From: Gautieria morchelliformis
Taxonomy: Eukaryota; Basidiomycota; Agaricomycetes; Gomphales; Gomphaceae
Length of the DNA stretch: 64,000 bases
Direction: 5' to 3'
Assembly: GCA_015179125.1 (NCBI GenBank)
Contig: WHVA01000087.1
Coordinates: 1 to 64,000 of the forward strand
Both the position numbers and the translations under genes were made by a program. Below the pieces are notes generated by a model. The model made no database searches, had not been told where the DNA came from, and saw only the letters and a list, made by a program, of their open reading frames with translations. Each line of letters begins with the position of its first letter. Position 1 is the first letter of the stretch. Positions 21,000 to 32,273 of this stretch are shown piece after piece.

Positions 21000-21900
21000 A
21001 CGAGACAGTTTCTGTACCTGTACCTGAGCATCTCAATCCAGACCTGGCTGGCCTAACTGTCCGTCTTATTTGTTCTTGGATTCGGGGGCAGGTTGTCTGT
21101 GCGACTGTGTGATGCTGTCTGTCGTTCTCCCCTACCTCGTCTCTCTGAGCTACCATGCTATGTGCCGTGCCCCTCCCATGACGCAAGCTGTGCTTCCACA
21201 CTTTTATCGTAGTGGTGGAAAGGAGCTGTTTGTATGACTGTGCCGCTGTTGGTCGTTCTCCGCTATCCCCTGTAGCAGACTCTGCTGTTCGATATGACTT
21301 GACCGCACCAGCACCACCTGTCCGGGCCTTTCGCAGCGACCACCAGTCTGTGCGGCTGTGATGTCCGACAGGTTATGCGGCATCGAGTGTAGAGCGCGAG
21401 TGTCTGCAGTTGTGTCGTTCTCGGCTATCCCCTGCCTCTGCACTGTGCTTCGATATGATGCGACCTCCCGTCCAACTGTGTACGGAAGCTCGGGGCGGGT
21501 TGGCCTGACCTTCGACTGTAAATGCGTGTCATGCGGGTATTTGCTGCGCGACTGTCTGCGGCTGTGTCTCATTCGCCACTTCCCTCTGACTCTGCGATAT
21601 GATGTGCCGTGCTACCTCCCATGACACAATTCCTTCCCCTTCACAGCTCTATCATGGTGGTGGAGCGGAGGTGTTGTATACGCGGCTGCTGGTCGGTCTC
21701 CGACATCCGCTTCCTCAGCATCTGCTGGTCGACCTTGCATTGACCACCGGTCTGTCTGTGCAGCTGGGGGCAGGTGATGCAGCATCTATTTCATCACTCT
21801 GCGGCTATGTGTTGTTCTCCGCTACCCGCTCACACTGACTCTGTGATGCCACGTGCCGTCCCTAGCACTTCCTCTTCTCCTACCATGATGGTGAACGGGG
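21000..21900. repeat. Decayed tandem repeat array
   Basis: Strings such as GTGCCGTGC followed by CTCCCATGAC (21162, 21603), TTCTCCGCTA or TTCTCGGCTATCCCC (about 21258, 21418, 21815), CGATATGA (21289, 21451, 21594) and GGTGGTGGA or its variants recur in the same order at uneven spacing of roughly 220-440 bp. It reads as three to four strongly diverged units of an old minisatellite. No protein or transposon feature was recognised. Confidence 0.45.
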
Positions 21901-22118
21901 GTGTGGTATGTTGTCAAAAGAAAGTTGGCTCTAATATCCAGTAGAGTGCGGCAGTCGCAGGCAAGGCTCCTTTAGGCGTGATATATTTACCAAGTGCTTC
22001 AACACTGTTCTCGCGCACACCTGAGATCACAACGGCCGGGTGGACACGCAATACGTCTCTATCATCAGCCAGCGTGCCGAAACCAACAGTCATATGTACT
22101 CAACGTCGGTGCGAGCCT

Positions 22119-22330
22119 ATGACATATCATCAGGAAAACGCCGAAAACCTGGTAGCCGAGCCCAAAAATACATCGGCCGACGGGCGCTACTGCTGTCCAC
22201 GTAACTCGGGCCTGCCTATGTAGCCTGCGTAGGCCGACGTATATCGCAGATGCCTCCATAACCTCCATAGGCCGACGTACTAATGGCGGATCAACGTAGT
22301 CTACGCGGCTGGGTAACTAACAAAGGCCAT
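22119..22330. repeat. CTACG/CGTAG-rich block like Plavaka-element ends
   Basis: ATCATCAGGAAAA at 22126-22138 is followed by many GTAGGC, CTACG and GGCCGACG words, the style of the sequence at 296-460, 4380-4620 and 36473-36577. It may be the remains of another element end. No transposase lies beside it. Confidence 0.35.
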
Positions 22331-22628
22331 GATATAGGTTACGTGTATGGTGAGATATGAGGAGGGCATTATCTCCATCCAATCCACTCCAGGCGTGGTA
22401 CTCCAATCAGGTTGTTTTTTTTTTTTTTTTTTTTTAATCCAATTTAACGTCTTTTGGGGCATCACCCTATGTAAGACGGTGTATACAAGTTCCTTCGCTC
22501 GTGTTCCTTCTCGCCTTTAGACCTCTTTCTCTGCTTGTGCTCGTTGGGCAGGGCCCCGAGCGTGTCCGTGCCTGTGTGGGCGAGGTGTGTGTTCTCTCGC
22601 GCTCTTCATGTCCCTTCTTCTCCCTCGC

Positions 22629-25600
22629 TCACTCCCTTTGACCTCTCGTCTCTTTCGCTGGGAGAAAAGTGTTCCCGTGCTGCTCCTTGAATCGTCCCGT
22701 GTCATGTATGTACCTGAACAAGTGCCCCAAGGCTTTATGTCCCCCCAGTAGAGTTCTGACCGATTCCGCCCCTCGCCCAAGTTTTTTCCTCAGCGCTTTC
22801 CTGTGTTCGTGGTATGCGGGGCATCGGAATAAGTAGTGGTGGACGGTCTCGTTCGCGTTCTTGCACGCTGGACAGGTAGGGGAGTCCTTCTTGCCTATTT
22901 TGTGGAGGTGTCCATTCAGAGCGACATGTCCCGTTCTGAGTTGTACGAGCAGGCTCGCATGCTTGCGCGGCATGTTTTTGATAATCTTTGCAAACGCTGC
23001 AGACGGCATCGTGGGGTCAATCTCATGCGCGAAGCGGGCTCTGGGCGACTTAGCAAACATCCTTCGTGCCTCTAGCTTCAACTCGGTGGTGTGTCTTTGG
23101 ATCTCGGCAGCTCTGCTTATCGGGAGCGTTCCCCTGCACTCGATCGGTATGTCTCGATCCCTGCTGTTTGCTCCCTTCGCCGCCTTCTTCGCTTCCTCGT
23201 CCGCCCTCTCATTCCCTTCCACCCCTTTGTGTCCTGGTACCCATCTCATGACAACCTTCGCTTCTTTCTGCCGCCGGACGACCCTTTGGACCTGCGTGTG
23301 TAGCGCGTTAACTAGATACTGCCCGGGGATCGCTCTCTCCCTTCTAGTCGTTTGGATCGCCGCTTGGTTGTCTATGACCATTGTGTACCTCTCGCACCTT
23401 TCCTGTGTCATCATCTTCGCTCCTATAGCCGCTCCGGCTAGCTCCGCCTCGAATACTGTGTGTTCGGTGTCTGGCCCCATGTATAGCCTCGCAGATCTTA
23501 TCTCCACTCCGTTCTTGTATAAGACCGCCGCTGCCCCTACGCCGCCCTCTATACTTGACCTGTCGGAGTATACTGTTACCTCCGCTCTCTCTGTGTCGTG
23601 CTCTGCTATCGCGCTCTCCTTCGTCTGTGGTATCCGTGCGCCGAATGCTGGGGTCCACTTGGGCCCGTGTACGACAGTGTGTATTTTCTCCATTTTGTCA
23701 GGGACGAGGTTGAAGACGTGCATGATTTCGTGTAGCGGCGACCGGTGACGTTTCACATACCTCTTTGCCGCCCTGCTGACCTTCTTCACGAGTGGGTGGT
23801 CTAGAGTTAGACACGCTAGTCTCACCGCGGCTCTGTGTACATGCTTGGCTACTAGCAGCGGAAAGGGGAGTAAATTCGCGTGCGCGTCCAGTGTGTCGGT
23901 GGCTGTGGATCTGAGGGCTCCCGTTATGTCCAGCGCCGCTTGGCGCTGCATTCGCGCCAATTTGTTGATGTGTCCTTTGGTCCCCTTGTGCTTCTTAGTC
24001 GCTGGTATGAGAAACAGGTCAGCCGCGTATAGCATTCTCGGTACTGCAACCGCTAAATAGTACGCTCTCATGTGCTTAGCTGCAACGCCCCCTGTTGGCT
24101 TCGCAAGTCTCCTGTATTGGCTTATATAGGCCTCTCCCTTTTTTAGTGTGTAGTTCGTGTGATCTTTGAACCTGAGTTCCTGATCCACTATTACCCCTAG
24201 GAGCTTGTGCGTTGTCGTCGGCTTTATCACATGCCCGCCTAACATTATTGACGGCCTCTCTACTGGTCTCGTCTTGCTCGGTTTTTGTGGGTCTCTTTCT
24301 CTGCGTCTGGTGAGTCCCATTAATCCGAATTTTTCTATTGCGAATTGGCATTGATGCTTCTCGGCCCAGCTGTACGCCCCGTCTGTTCTGGTCATTATGT
24401 CTGACAATTTGGCGAAGGTGTCCTTCAGGTCCGCTCCTTCTGTGATGAAGGTCGTGTCGTCAACAAAGCCTACGCTGCCTTCCCCTTTGTCCCTTCTTGC
24501 GATGTCTATCAGGTCTCCATTGTAGAATTGATATGCAATCGCGGATAGGGGGCATCCCTGGTCCATGCCCCTTTCTATTGGTCTGGTTGCTGAGGCGTAA
24601 TCGTCGAAGCACACCGTAGTGAGTCTGCCTCGGACTTTCCTGTCTATCCATTCTGTGTATTCCCTCGGTACCCCCCTTCTGCGCATATTGTGGGTCAACC
24701 TGTTTAGGATGATGCTCGGGAAGGCTCCCTTGATATCCAGATATAGTACCCCTAGCACTTTTCCCTTCCTCCACGCGTCCTTCGCCTCGCCAACCACGTA
24801 GTGGATTGCGTCGCTCGTCGCTCATCCGGGCCTGCATCCAAAATGGTTGTCAGGTAGCAGGTGATGCTTCTCGGCCACTTTAACTAGGTCCTCCGCCACG
24901 CATGCTGACAATACCTTTCCTATTGTGTCTAGCAGTGCGATTGGCCTGTATGCCCCGGGAATGGTGTAGTTGGCCTTTCCTGGTTTGCGGAGGACCTTCG
25001 TGGTGGAGTCTCTCCATTCTGCCGGGAACGTCTGAAGCTCGAAGGTGGCGCGGAATAGGGGGCCTATGTATGGTATCAGAACGTCGATACATTGTTTGAT
25101 GAGCTCGTTCGGTATGCCGTTCGCTCCTGGGGCTTTGAACGGGTTGAGAGTGTCTACCGCTCTGCGTATTTGCTCATCAGTTATCGGCTGGTACTCAAAT
25201 GCTGGTGGGGGGTACTGATAGTCTGGTGGTATGGGCTCTGCATCGGCGTCGGGTTCTGGGAAGAATGTGTTGAAGAGCATGTGCGCTTTCTGCTCATTCG
25301 TCTCCGCCGTTGCCCTTGTGCCGTTCGCCCTTACTTCTGACAGTGCTGGTACTTTTGCTCGGCCCCCGTCGTTGGCGTCCTGTGATGCGTACTTGTGTGC
25401 TGTCCAGATCGTCTTTTGGTCTATTTTGTCTAGGAAGTCTCTCCAATGCTGCTTCTTCGATTTCTCTATGGCTCCTGCGTATCGGTTCCTGGCGCTCTTG
25501 TACTTACCGTGTATCGGGTCTTCTGGGCTGTCCCTCTTCGCGTACGACCTCCTGCCCAGCCGTCGTGTTTCCGCCCTGATCTGGGTCAGCTGCAGGGACC

Positions 25601-26585
25601 ACCACCGCTTCATGTAGGGTGATTGTTTGCTTTTCGGCACCAATTCGTCTGTCGTGTCTATTATGGTTGTCGTCAGTGCGCGTAGGTAGTGATGAAACTG
25701 TTGCTTAGTGAGTGGTATTGGTGTTCCTATTTCGCTCCGTAGTCTTGCGTCGAGCTTCTCATTGTACTTCTTCCAGTCTACTTGCCTATAATTGGGTCTC
25801 TGGCTCTGTATGCTAGCCTTGACCGTCGCGTCGATCGTGGTGTTGATAGGGAAATGATCGCTCTTCGGTGGTCGGTCCTCCGGTACTGTTATGCAACTGG
25901 TGAGGCTTTCTATTAATAGAGATGAGATGAAGATGTTATCTGTCCGGGTGTGATTTCCTGTGGCCATCGCTTTGAGAGTGGGGACGCCCTTGGGTAGAGC
26001 CATGTGCAGCCCATACTCCGAGACCGCATCCAACAGGATTTGTGCTTCGTCCAAGTTGGCTCTGGTGAAGAGGTGAGAGTTTCGGAGCTCGTCCCACGTC
26101 GGGTGGTGCCTATTGAAGTCTCCTAGCCAGATTACCTCTTCTGTTTCCTGTCCCTGTGTCTCCTCTTGTGTCACTTTCCTCTGCATGTATCATCTCGTGG
26201 CTCTTATGCTATCAGACTGTGCGCAGTCAGCGTATATGTTTATGATTAGTACGTTACCCATGCATGTTTTGAGTTTTATTGCCGTGACGTCCGGCGATCC
26301 TGCATCCTCGGCCCCCCACGCGCTCGTGGCTATTCTCTTGCTCACTAGGATCATCGATCTCGTCCTCTTTTCTTTGTCCTGGTAGTGTGTTTTTGGATAG
26401 ACTGAATACCAATTTGGTGTGGCTCTAGAGTTCCCCAAGAAGTCAATGTATGGTTCTTGTATGGCGAGAATGTCATATCGGTCAGGTGGGCACTTAGCTA
26501 GCATTTCTGCCGTTGCCGTTAAGGATTTGTTCACGTTCTGCTGTCTGATCCTCAAGTTTTTTAGCTGTTGGTTTGTCTCATTCAA
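22629..26585 (-). pseudogene. LINE ORF2: APE endonuclease, reverse transcriptase, RNase H
   Basis: The single frame of about 1319 codons from 26585 to 22629 is interrupted only by TGA at 26190-26192 and TGA at 24822-24824. The endonuclease shows LRIRQQNVNKS, ILAIQEPYID, WLGDFNRHHPTWDE and KSDHFPINT. The polymerase has FKAPGANGIPNELIK, YRPIALLDTIGK, LDIKGAFPSI and the catalytic GFVDDTTF. RNase H follows with VTVYSDRSS, HTVFEAELAG, VIDNQAAI and WVPGHKGVEGNERAD. A C-terminal CPACKNANETVHHYLFRC knuckle ends it. All catalytic motifs look intact, so it died only through nonsense mutation. Confidence 0.9.
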
Positions 26586-26649
26586 CCTTGGATCGTGCTG
26601 TTGTCGCCCTCGGTTCGCTGTCCTATCTGGGGCCGTTCGTGGCTGCTCC

Positions 26650-28761
26650 CTATCCCGTAATCGTCCAGTCGGCTCTGCCTACCCTCTCCTGGCTGACGCT
26701 CGTGCCAGCCTTGGTCTCTGTGTCCGATTCTCGGGTTTGCCCTTCGTCCTTCTCCTCTGGTGCTCGCTGTGCCCTCCATCCTAGTTCTGTATCCTGATCC
26801 CTCTTGTTCCCTCTGCGCCTGCTTTCATTTGCGCCGTTCATCTGTCTCCCCCTGTTCGCCTCTTCCTCTACTGCTCTTGCCCTTCTGTCTTCGTGGGCGC
26901 TGGCTCTTCTCAGTACTTCTCCTGCGTCGGCTGCCTCTTCCGTGTCTCTCTGTTGCTCCCATGTCCACGGGTGCTCATCTGGGAAAAATCTGTAGGTATG
27001 TTCCGGGTTGCTCTTTTCCGCCGCCGCACACGCTGCTCTGAACGTTGGGCATGTTCTGTCCCATGAAGCGTGTCCCTGCACGTTGCAGTTGGCGCATTTG
27101 TATCTCTTCGGGTCGTTCTCTTGGCAGTCAGCGGTTCTGTGTTCGTCCCCGCAGGTCCCGCATGTCTCGTGGCTATTGCATTCTGCGGCGATGTGCCGCG
27201 CATTGTATGCCTGACACTGTAGGCAGCGGCGTGGCTCTCTCTTCATTCTCCTGGCCCAAGTCCTCTTTCCCGCTATGATTAGTCCTTCCCTTATGCTTTG
27301 GTTTGCGTCCTCTGTGCTACTGAATTTCGCTATGATGTGGGCGTATTTTTGGCCCACCGTTCTTCTGTGCACGGGCTTTATCCAGCGAGTTGAGATCAGG
27401 GAGCCCGATGGCAGCTATTTTGTTTGCTTGGATCCACCTTGCCACCTCCGCCGTTTCCAAGTCGAAAACTATCCCGCCGTTCGCTAGCTTTTTGGCCCCA
27501 ACGAACGCCCTGCTGATGTGGCTGTGGTCGTCCCCCAGATTGTCGATGGCTTCATTGGCTTTTGCTACCAGTTCCTGTTCGGTCAGCTCAGTGAGCGCGT
27601 TCTGTTCCACTTGGGGGTCTCCGTCGATCAGTATTTGTCTTTCTCTAGCCTTCGCTCTCGCCAAATTACTCGGATGTGACAGGGGTACATTACCTTTGAG
27701 CACGGCTGCGTATGTCGTCCTCCCTGTCTCGTCATCTTCGTTCTGTCCGCTTGGTTTCCTCATGCTGTTGATGCATTCTATGACGTTGTAAGCTCCTTCC
27801 GTCGCCGCCTTCGCTAGCTCGGCTGCCTCCTTTGCCTCATCGACCGCCGTTGCGGCTTTGGTGAGTGCCGGCTCCAGGCTTCTTTCGACATGCCTCGTCA
27901 CCGCCGCCCGCTCCTACCCCTTTCGCCGTTTCCTCTAACATCAATACTGCCACCGCTCTGATGCCCTCCTGCAGTGTTTTGCCACTTGCATTGTGTGCCA
28001 GGGATAGCAGCGCATAGCTGAGTTGCTCCGCTGACAGTGGTTCGTCTTTCACGTAGTACCCGTACCTGTCGAGAAACTGCCTAGTTTGCTCTCTAGTTCT
28101 TACTGATACACTCGGTTCAGCCAGTAGCTCAGCTCTCGTCTTCGTGCTGCTCTGTTGTGCGGTGCCTGCCCTCGTGCGGTTTTGTGACATGGCGGGCACC
28201 TGTGGGTCGACGCTCGGTGGCATTGTTGGCAACTAGGGGCTATGGCAGGGAAGGTTCGGTAGAGTTCTTAGAAAGCTAGAATCAAATATACTCTCTCAGT
28301 GAATTTATTGTCACTGATGTATTAATACAATACCTAGAATCAAATATACTACATGATTTTCAGTCAACATGCTATGTAAATATGAAGAATACTACTCGCC
28401 TCTCTCAGTGAATTTATTGTCACTGAGAGAGGAGTGTAATCCTGTCTCAGAAGGCATATACTTGCACCCGGCCCTTTAGCGCCCAAGGGCTCGCGCGTCG
28501 AAGTCATTTCAAACTCCGCTGGGTGCAGCCGCCTGTGAAAGTAGAAATAACAGAATGAAATGGAGAGATAGAGAGTGACTAGAAAATTTCGAAAATAAGC
28601 AGAGAAATGGATGCATGGTACAAGAATAGTATGAGAAAATATTGAAACACCACACAATAAATTGAATATATTATGCTTGATTTTGGTGCAGGAGCATAAA
28701 TGCACCCAACAGGCATCGGTTTTTTGGGGGCTTCTATTTTGTAGGAGCCTCGTGCTATCAC
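26650..28761 (-). pseudogene. LINE ORF1 (Gag-like) with CCHC knuckles, frameshifted and split by an LTR
   Basis: Minus order: a short N-terminal peptide ending KIEAPKKPMP (28761-28712), the solo LTR, then SVDPQVPAMSQNRTR and REQTRQFLDRYGYYV (28200-27940), a helical part LTKAATAVDEAKEAAELAKA (about 27850), and the knuckles CLQCQAYNARHIAAEC, CGTCGDEHRTADC and CANCNVQGHASWDRTC (about 27230-27050). The frame shifts near 27900 in a G-rich run and near 27375. It would bind the LINE RNA. It ends 65 bp before ORF2. Confidence 0.75.
28224..28711 (-). repeat. Solo LTR (488 bp) inside the LINE
   Basis: It runs from TGTTGGCAAC at 28224 to CACCCAACA at 28711, with 5-bp duplication GGCAT at 28219-28223 and 28712-28716. 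It is the reverse complement of the solo LTR at 61619-62107. It contains the inverted repeat CTCTCTCAGTGA / TCACTGAGAGAG with an 8-nt spacer at about 28399-28433, and a second partial copy near 28289. It interrupts LINE ORF1 close to its start codon. Confidence 0.85.
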
Positions 28762-28876
28762 CGATTGTCATCAGCGATCCACTAAGGAGTGGTATAGCTA
28801 CTGTGCTTATATGAGAATAAGGAATTTTTGGTTTTGGGTTGTTGTGGTAGGCATGAGAAAGTTCAATCAGGTTGTT

Positions 28877-29815
28877 GTCACGCTATCCATGTTGCTGGCC
28901 TCCTGCACATGAAAACATGGCAAATAGGCTTGTCGAACGGGTACAGCGATGTGCACGTGGCCACTACTAGTGACTCATATATGACTTCGCGTTTTTCCTT
29001 CTCTGCCGTATGAGCGCCAGGTGCCCATCTACTTTGCCTTTCGTATACTATCATACTGCTCATCGTACGGGTACGTCAAGTATCTTCACACCCATGTTGC
29101 ACAGGTTCTCTCCACAGTATTCGGAGTGCAAGCCAAGCGCGTTAACATTCGCTCCCCTCAACCCCTAGGAGAATTCATGGAATCCCTCTTCGTATCCCCT
29201 TCCAGTGGTTCGTATTCGTCTAAACGAAGACCATCTTGCACCAGCCTACCACCACCCTCCACGCATTTTACAGAAGGGTCAGACAGTACTGTGCCACCTC
29301 CAAGTGCTTCTCACCTTCCACGGCCCCGAACAGAACTGCGTACTGTCGACACTTGGCTTGCATATCTACCTCAAGTCGTCATCATTTCCCATTTGGAGCA
29401 CACCAGTTGAGCTGCTCAACTCGCTCTTGCCAAAGCTTTACGCAACCGCCAGATCATCCTCGACACTACAACATGGAAGTTTCTGGAAGGCTTCTTCGTC
29501 GTGTACATGTCGCAGGTTGGTGATGGATATGAGAGGCCCGCCGTACATACCACCCTGGTAAACCTATTTAGTTCAGTCGTTTGATAACCTAATGATCGCA
29601 GCTTGATCACTTCGCATTTAGCATCACACTTGCCCAGACTGCCACACCCATGCCCACCTCGTCCCCTTCTCCACAGATATCGTCACTTCCTAACTTTTTT
29701 TTAACAGGTCAGCAGCGCCATCCTCTTGCACATTCTTTTGTTACAACGAATCAGGTATTGTCCTCTAATTCAAAATCGCCATCGCACATCTGGAACATGT
29801 ATATACTAAGATGAG
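28877..29815. other. Interval without a recognised gene
   Basis: Several overlapping plus-strand frames exist at 29021-29561 (for example one with VRIRLNEDHLAPAYHHPPRI), and codon-like order suggests an old coding remnant. No family could be named and no catalytic motif is visible. Confidence 0.3.
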
Positions 29816-29834
29816 AGTTCAGAAAAAAGTCTGA

Positions 29835-30055
29835 GAATGTAAGACATACAATAGTGAAACAGCCTATATGCACGGTCTTTGCATGTGGCTTCAGAGAGGC
29901 ATTCGAGTTTGGTAATGGGGATATAGCCAAGCAATATCATGGCACGTTTTGATGTTTGGCGACAAACAGACTTAGCTATGTTGCCAACAGAGATGTAGAC
30001 AGGCCAGGCTTCTTTATCGCCACTAAATCGCGATAATTGGGTCTTGTCAGATGAT
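29835..30055 (-). pseudogene. Plavaka transposase fragment
   Basis: The minus frame encodes SSDKTQLSRFSGDKEAWPVY and MILLGYIPITKLECLSEATC, nearly identical to 8138-8360 of the other copy. Upstream it is fused through a poly-T run to the 5' flank of the DUF6532 gene, which implies a deletion of about 1.07 kb corresponding to 7071-8138. It has no catalytic capacity. Confidence 0.75.
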
Positions 30056-30201
30056 ATTGATAACTTTTTTTTTTTCATACGTCAGGTTGTTCGGTCTACG
30101 ATCGCCGTCACCCCCAGTCATGTGACTGGTTGCCAACCTGCGTCAAACCACCACCTCGTTGCCAACTTGCATCAAACCACAGCCTTCGATTCCACACGAC
30201 G

Positions 30202-31728
30202 ATGAAGCAGAAACGCCGAGCCCTTCAAGAAATCGATCTGCAACAGCTTCCTACATGCAGTGCAGCCCCCAGAAAGCCGAATATGGGTAAGGCCGCAGCT
30301 CCCCTCACGAATAATGCCCCAAAGACGCCTACCCATGCCACTGCCATCACTGAGCACACAGACTCGTCTCGGACCGAAGGCATGACTCACGGGATGACGG
30401 AAAAAGGACGCGAGTGGAGCAAGTGCCTGGTGTGTTATGCTAATTCTAGTGCACTGACCTGTCCCTAGGACTCCAAATGGTGAAACTTCAACAAGCACGA
30501 GAACGACGCGCCAAAGAAGCTGAAGCGAAGGAAGCAGCCCAAGTGAAATCGCAGACGCAGCGGAAAGCCATAGAATCCATGATAGCTGCAGGCCTCAGTA
30601 CTGAGGACATACAGGCATACCTTGACGATCTTGACACAGATTCCTCAGACCCAGAGGATGGTGGGGAGAGCATAGGTGCGATTTCCTTCGCTGTGGGATG
30701 ATGTGCACGTTCATATTTCCCTCCTTAGACTCCATCAATGAAGTGCGAGTTGCTATTGAAGACGAGGTTCGTGTCCACTTATCATGCCAGAGAGCCTCAG
30801 CTTCCATCAATAGCAGTTTACACCCCTCGCCACCTATTCCACCTCAGCCTCGCAAACCTTGCGGAGGCCGCCTGGGGTTGCTCAGAGCTCACCAATTACG
30901 AGCCAAGCCCATACCACCCAGGTTATGCCAGGCAAACACCGCCAGATACTTTCATCCCCAGGGCCTGAACGCCCCCACAGAACTCCAAAGACAACATCCC
31001 GCAATGCAACGGTGGACCAGGACAATGTTGAGGATGTACGTGATATTAATTAAGTGCCCGCTTGCTAGTCTAACACTCATTGCTACTAGCCAAACCGAAC
31101 TCACAAACGGTCGTACGACGACCTCACTGACACAGATACCCAAACATCCACCCACCCAGGGGTTCGTCAGCATGAATATGCCACGCCGTCAGGCAACAAG
31201 GGGCCGCGCACTCTCAATAGTCTGGAGCCCGGTCATGAAAAACAAACCTCACTTTCACAGGACAAACATGTAAGTAATTTTTTTGCAAATACTTCATATG
31301 GATATGTTGACATAGCCATTTACAACCAAGTGACTGACCGAGCACGAGATCAACTGGGAGGAGAGGGGGAAGCAGGGTCCTAGCAGGAAAGGGAAACCGA
31401 AGGCGCGTGATTTCGAGGGCCCTGGAAGCCTTGCGAACTTTTAGCGTGAAATCAGCGAAGAGTCTCGCTCGATTAAAGGAGAATCTGCATGATAATGGCA
31501 GGTATGTCTCTCTGTGTTATTAACCCTTCACAAAGCACCTTGACCTGGGGTGCTATCTCTAGATTGCATGCTCGCCTGCCGATCTTGCAAGATGACCCGA
31601 AGCCAAACTTCAACATGACGAAGTTCTCCCTGGCCGCGCAGGCCATTGAATCATCCGACGAGGATTCAAATTGGGGGGGATCGAGGAGTCAATTGCCTTT
31701 ATTTGCCCATGGGCCATGTCGCGAATAG
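30202..31728 (+). pseudogene. DUF6532-domain gene lacking its core (right copy)
   Basis: The start MKQKRRALQEIDL at 30202, the helix MVKLQQARERRAKEAEAKEA at 30477 and the Ser/Pro linker exon at 30723-31050 match the left copy closely. At about 31425 the sequence jumps from the DFEG codons straight to LEALRTFSVKSAKSLARLKE of the tail, skipping about 700 bp that holds the conserved core. The junction lies at GGCCCTGGA, and in the left copy both borders carry GGCCTGGA. The tail ends with an altered stop after SSDED. It cannot make a DUF6532 domain. Confidence 0.65.
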
Positions 31729-31966
31729 TACACGCGCGTATATGTGATATATTCTCTCTAACTAGCTCAAATCAAACATAAAAATGTAACAATTGAAGTT
31801 GATCCCAGAATAGCTCAAATTGAGGAAATACGGCGCACGGGATAGCGCTACAGCGCAACTACCTCGGGGTTACATCGAGGTACAGGGCTTAATGTAGTCT
31901 TGTGGGCGCGCTATGTAGCCCTACATGACAGCTACACCGGCCTACACCGGCCTACAGCACTACACC

Positions 31967-31971
31967 CGAAC
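31967..31971 (+). repeat. Copia-1 target site duplication, left
   Basis: CGAAC lies immediately before the 5' LTR and is repeated at 36468-36472 after the 3' LTR. The left Plavaka-element copy has the unoccupied site (TAGTTCGGGTG at about 4545-4555). Confidence 0.9.
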
Positions 31972-32194
31972 TGTTAGTAATCGGGACGATGACACCGCCG
32001 AGGCAGAGCCGGCACGCACTTAGCCGGAGGTTCGAGATCGCTCTCGACCCCGGGTTGCTGGTGCACCGGCATCGCATCGGCACAGCAGCTCGAAGAGATT
32101 GGTAATATAATGGACACCATATTTTGTATATAAAGGAACGATCTACTTGAGATCAATATAGAATAACAGATTATTATATCTCCTTCATCCCACA
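31972..32194 (+). repeat. Copia-1 5' LTR
   Basis: It starts TGTTAGTAATCGG and ends TCATCCCACA. A TATATAAA box lies at about 32126-32134, the likely promoter of the element. The sequence right after it (GGTTATGGGCCCCG) is where the primer binding site should be; the matching tRNA was not identified. Confidence 0.9.
32126..32134 (+). promoter_or_regulatory. TATA box in the Copia-1 5' LTR
   Basis: GTATATAAAGG sits about 60 bp before the LTR end and about 140 bp upstream of the polyprotein ATG at 32274. Its place in the LTR fits the core promoter driving genomic RNA. The identical copy is in the 3' LTR. Confidence 0.55.
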
Positions 32195-32273
32195 GGTTAT
32201 GGGCCCCGCACATAACTAAACTACTACAAACCTAACTACGCTCTATACTCCAACAACTCAATACCGATCGACG

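Larger units (their letters stand above)
22417..28863 (-). mobile_element. Full-length LINE (Tad1/I-like), minus strand
   Basis: It has a 3' poly-A (T21 on the plus strand, 22415-22435), ORF2 with endonuclease, reverse transcriptase, RNase H and CCHC, and ORF1 with zinc knuckles. The 13-bp string CAATCAGGTTGTT flanks it at 22404-22416 and 28864-28876, the first copy running into the T tract, which marks target-primed insertion and an intact 5' end. Without the solo LTR at 28224-28711 it is about 5.96 kb. Confidence 0.85.

Noticed and set aside
22861..23748. 295-codon plus-strand frame within the LINE
   Set aside because: It is the antisense shadow of ORF2 (RNase H region) and has no domain of its own.
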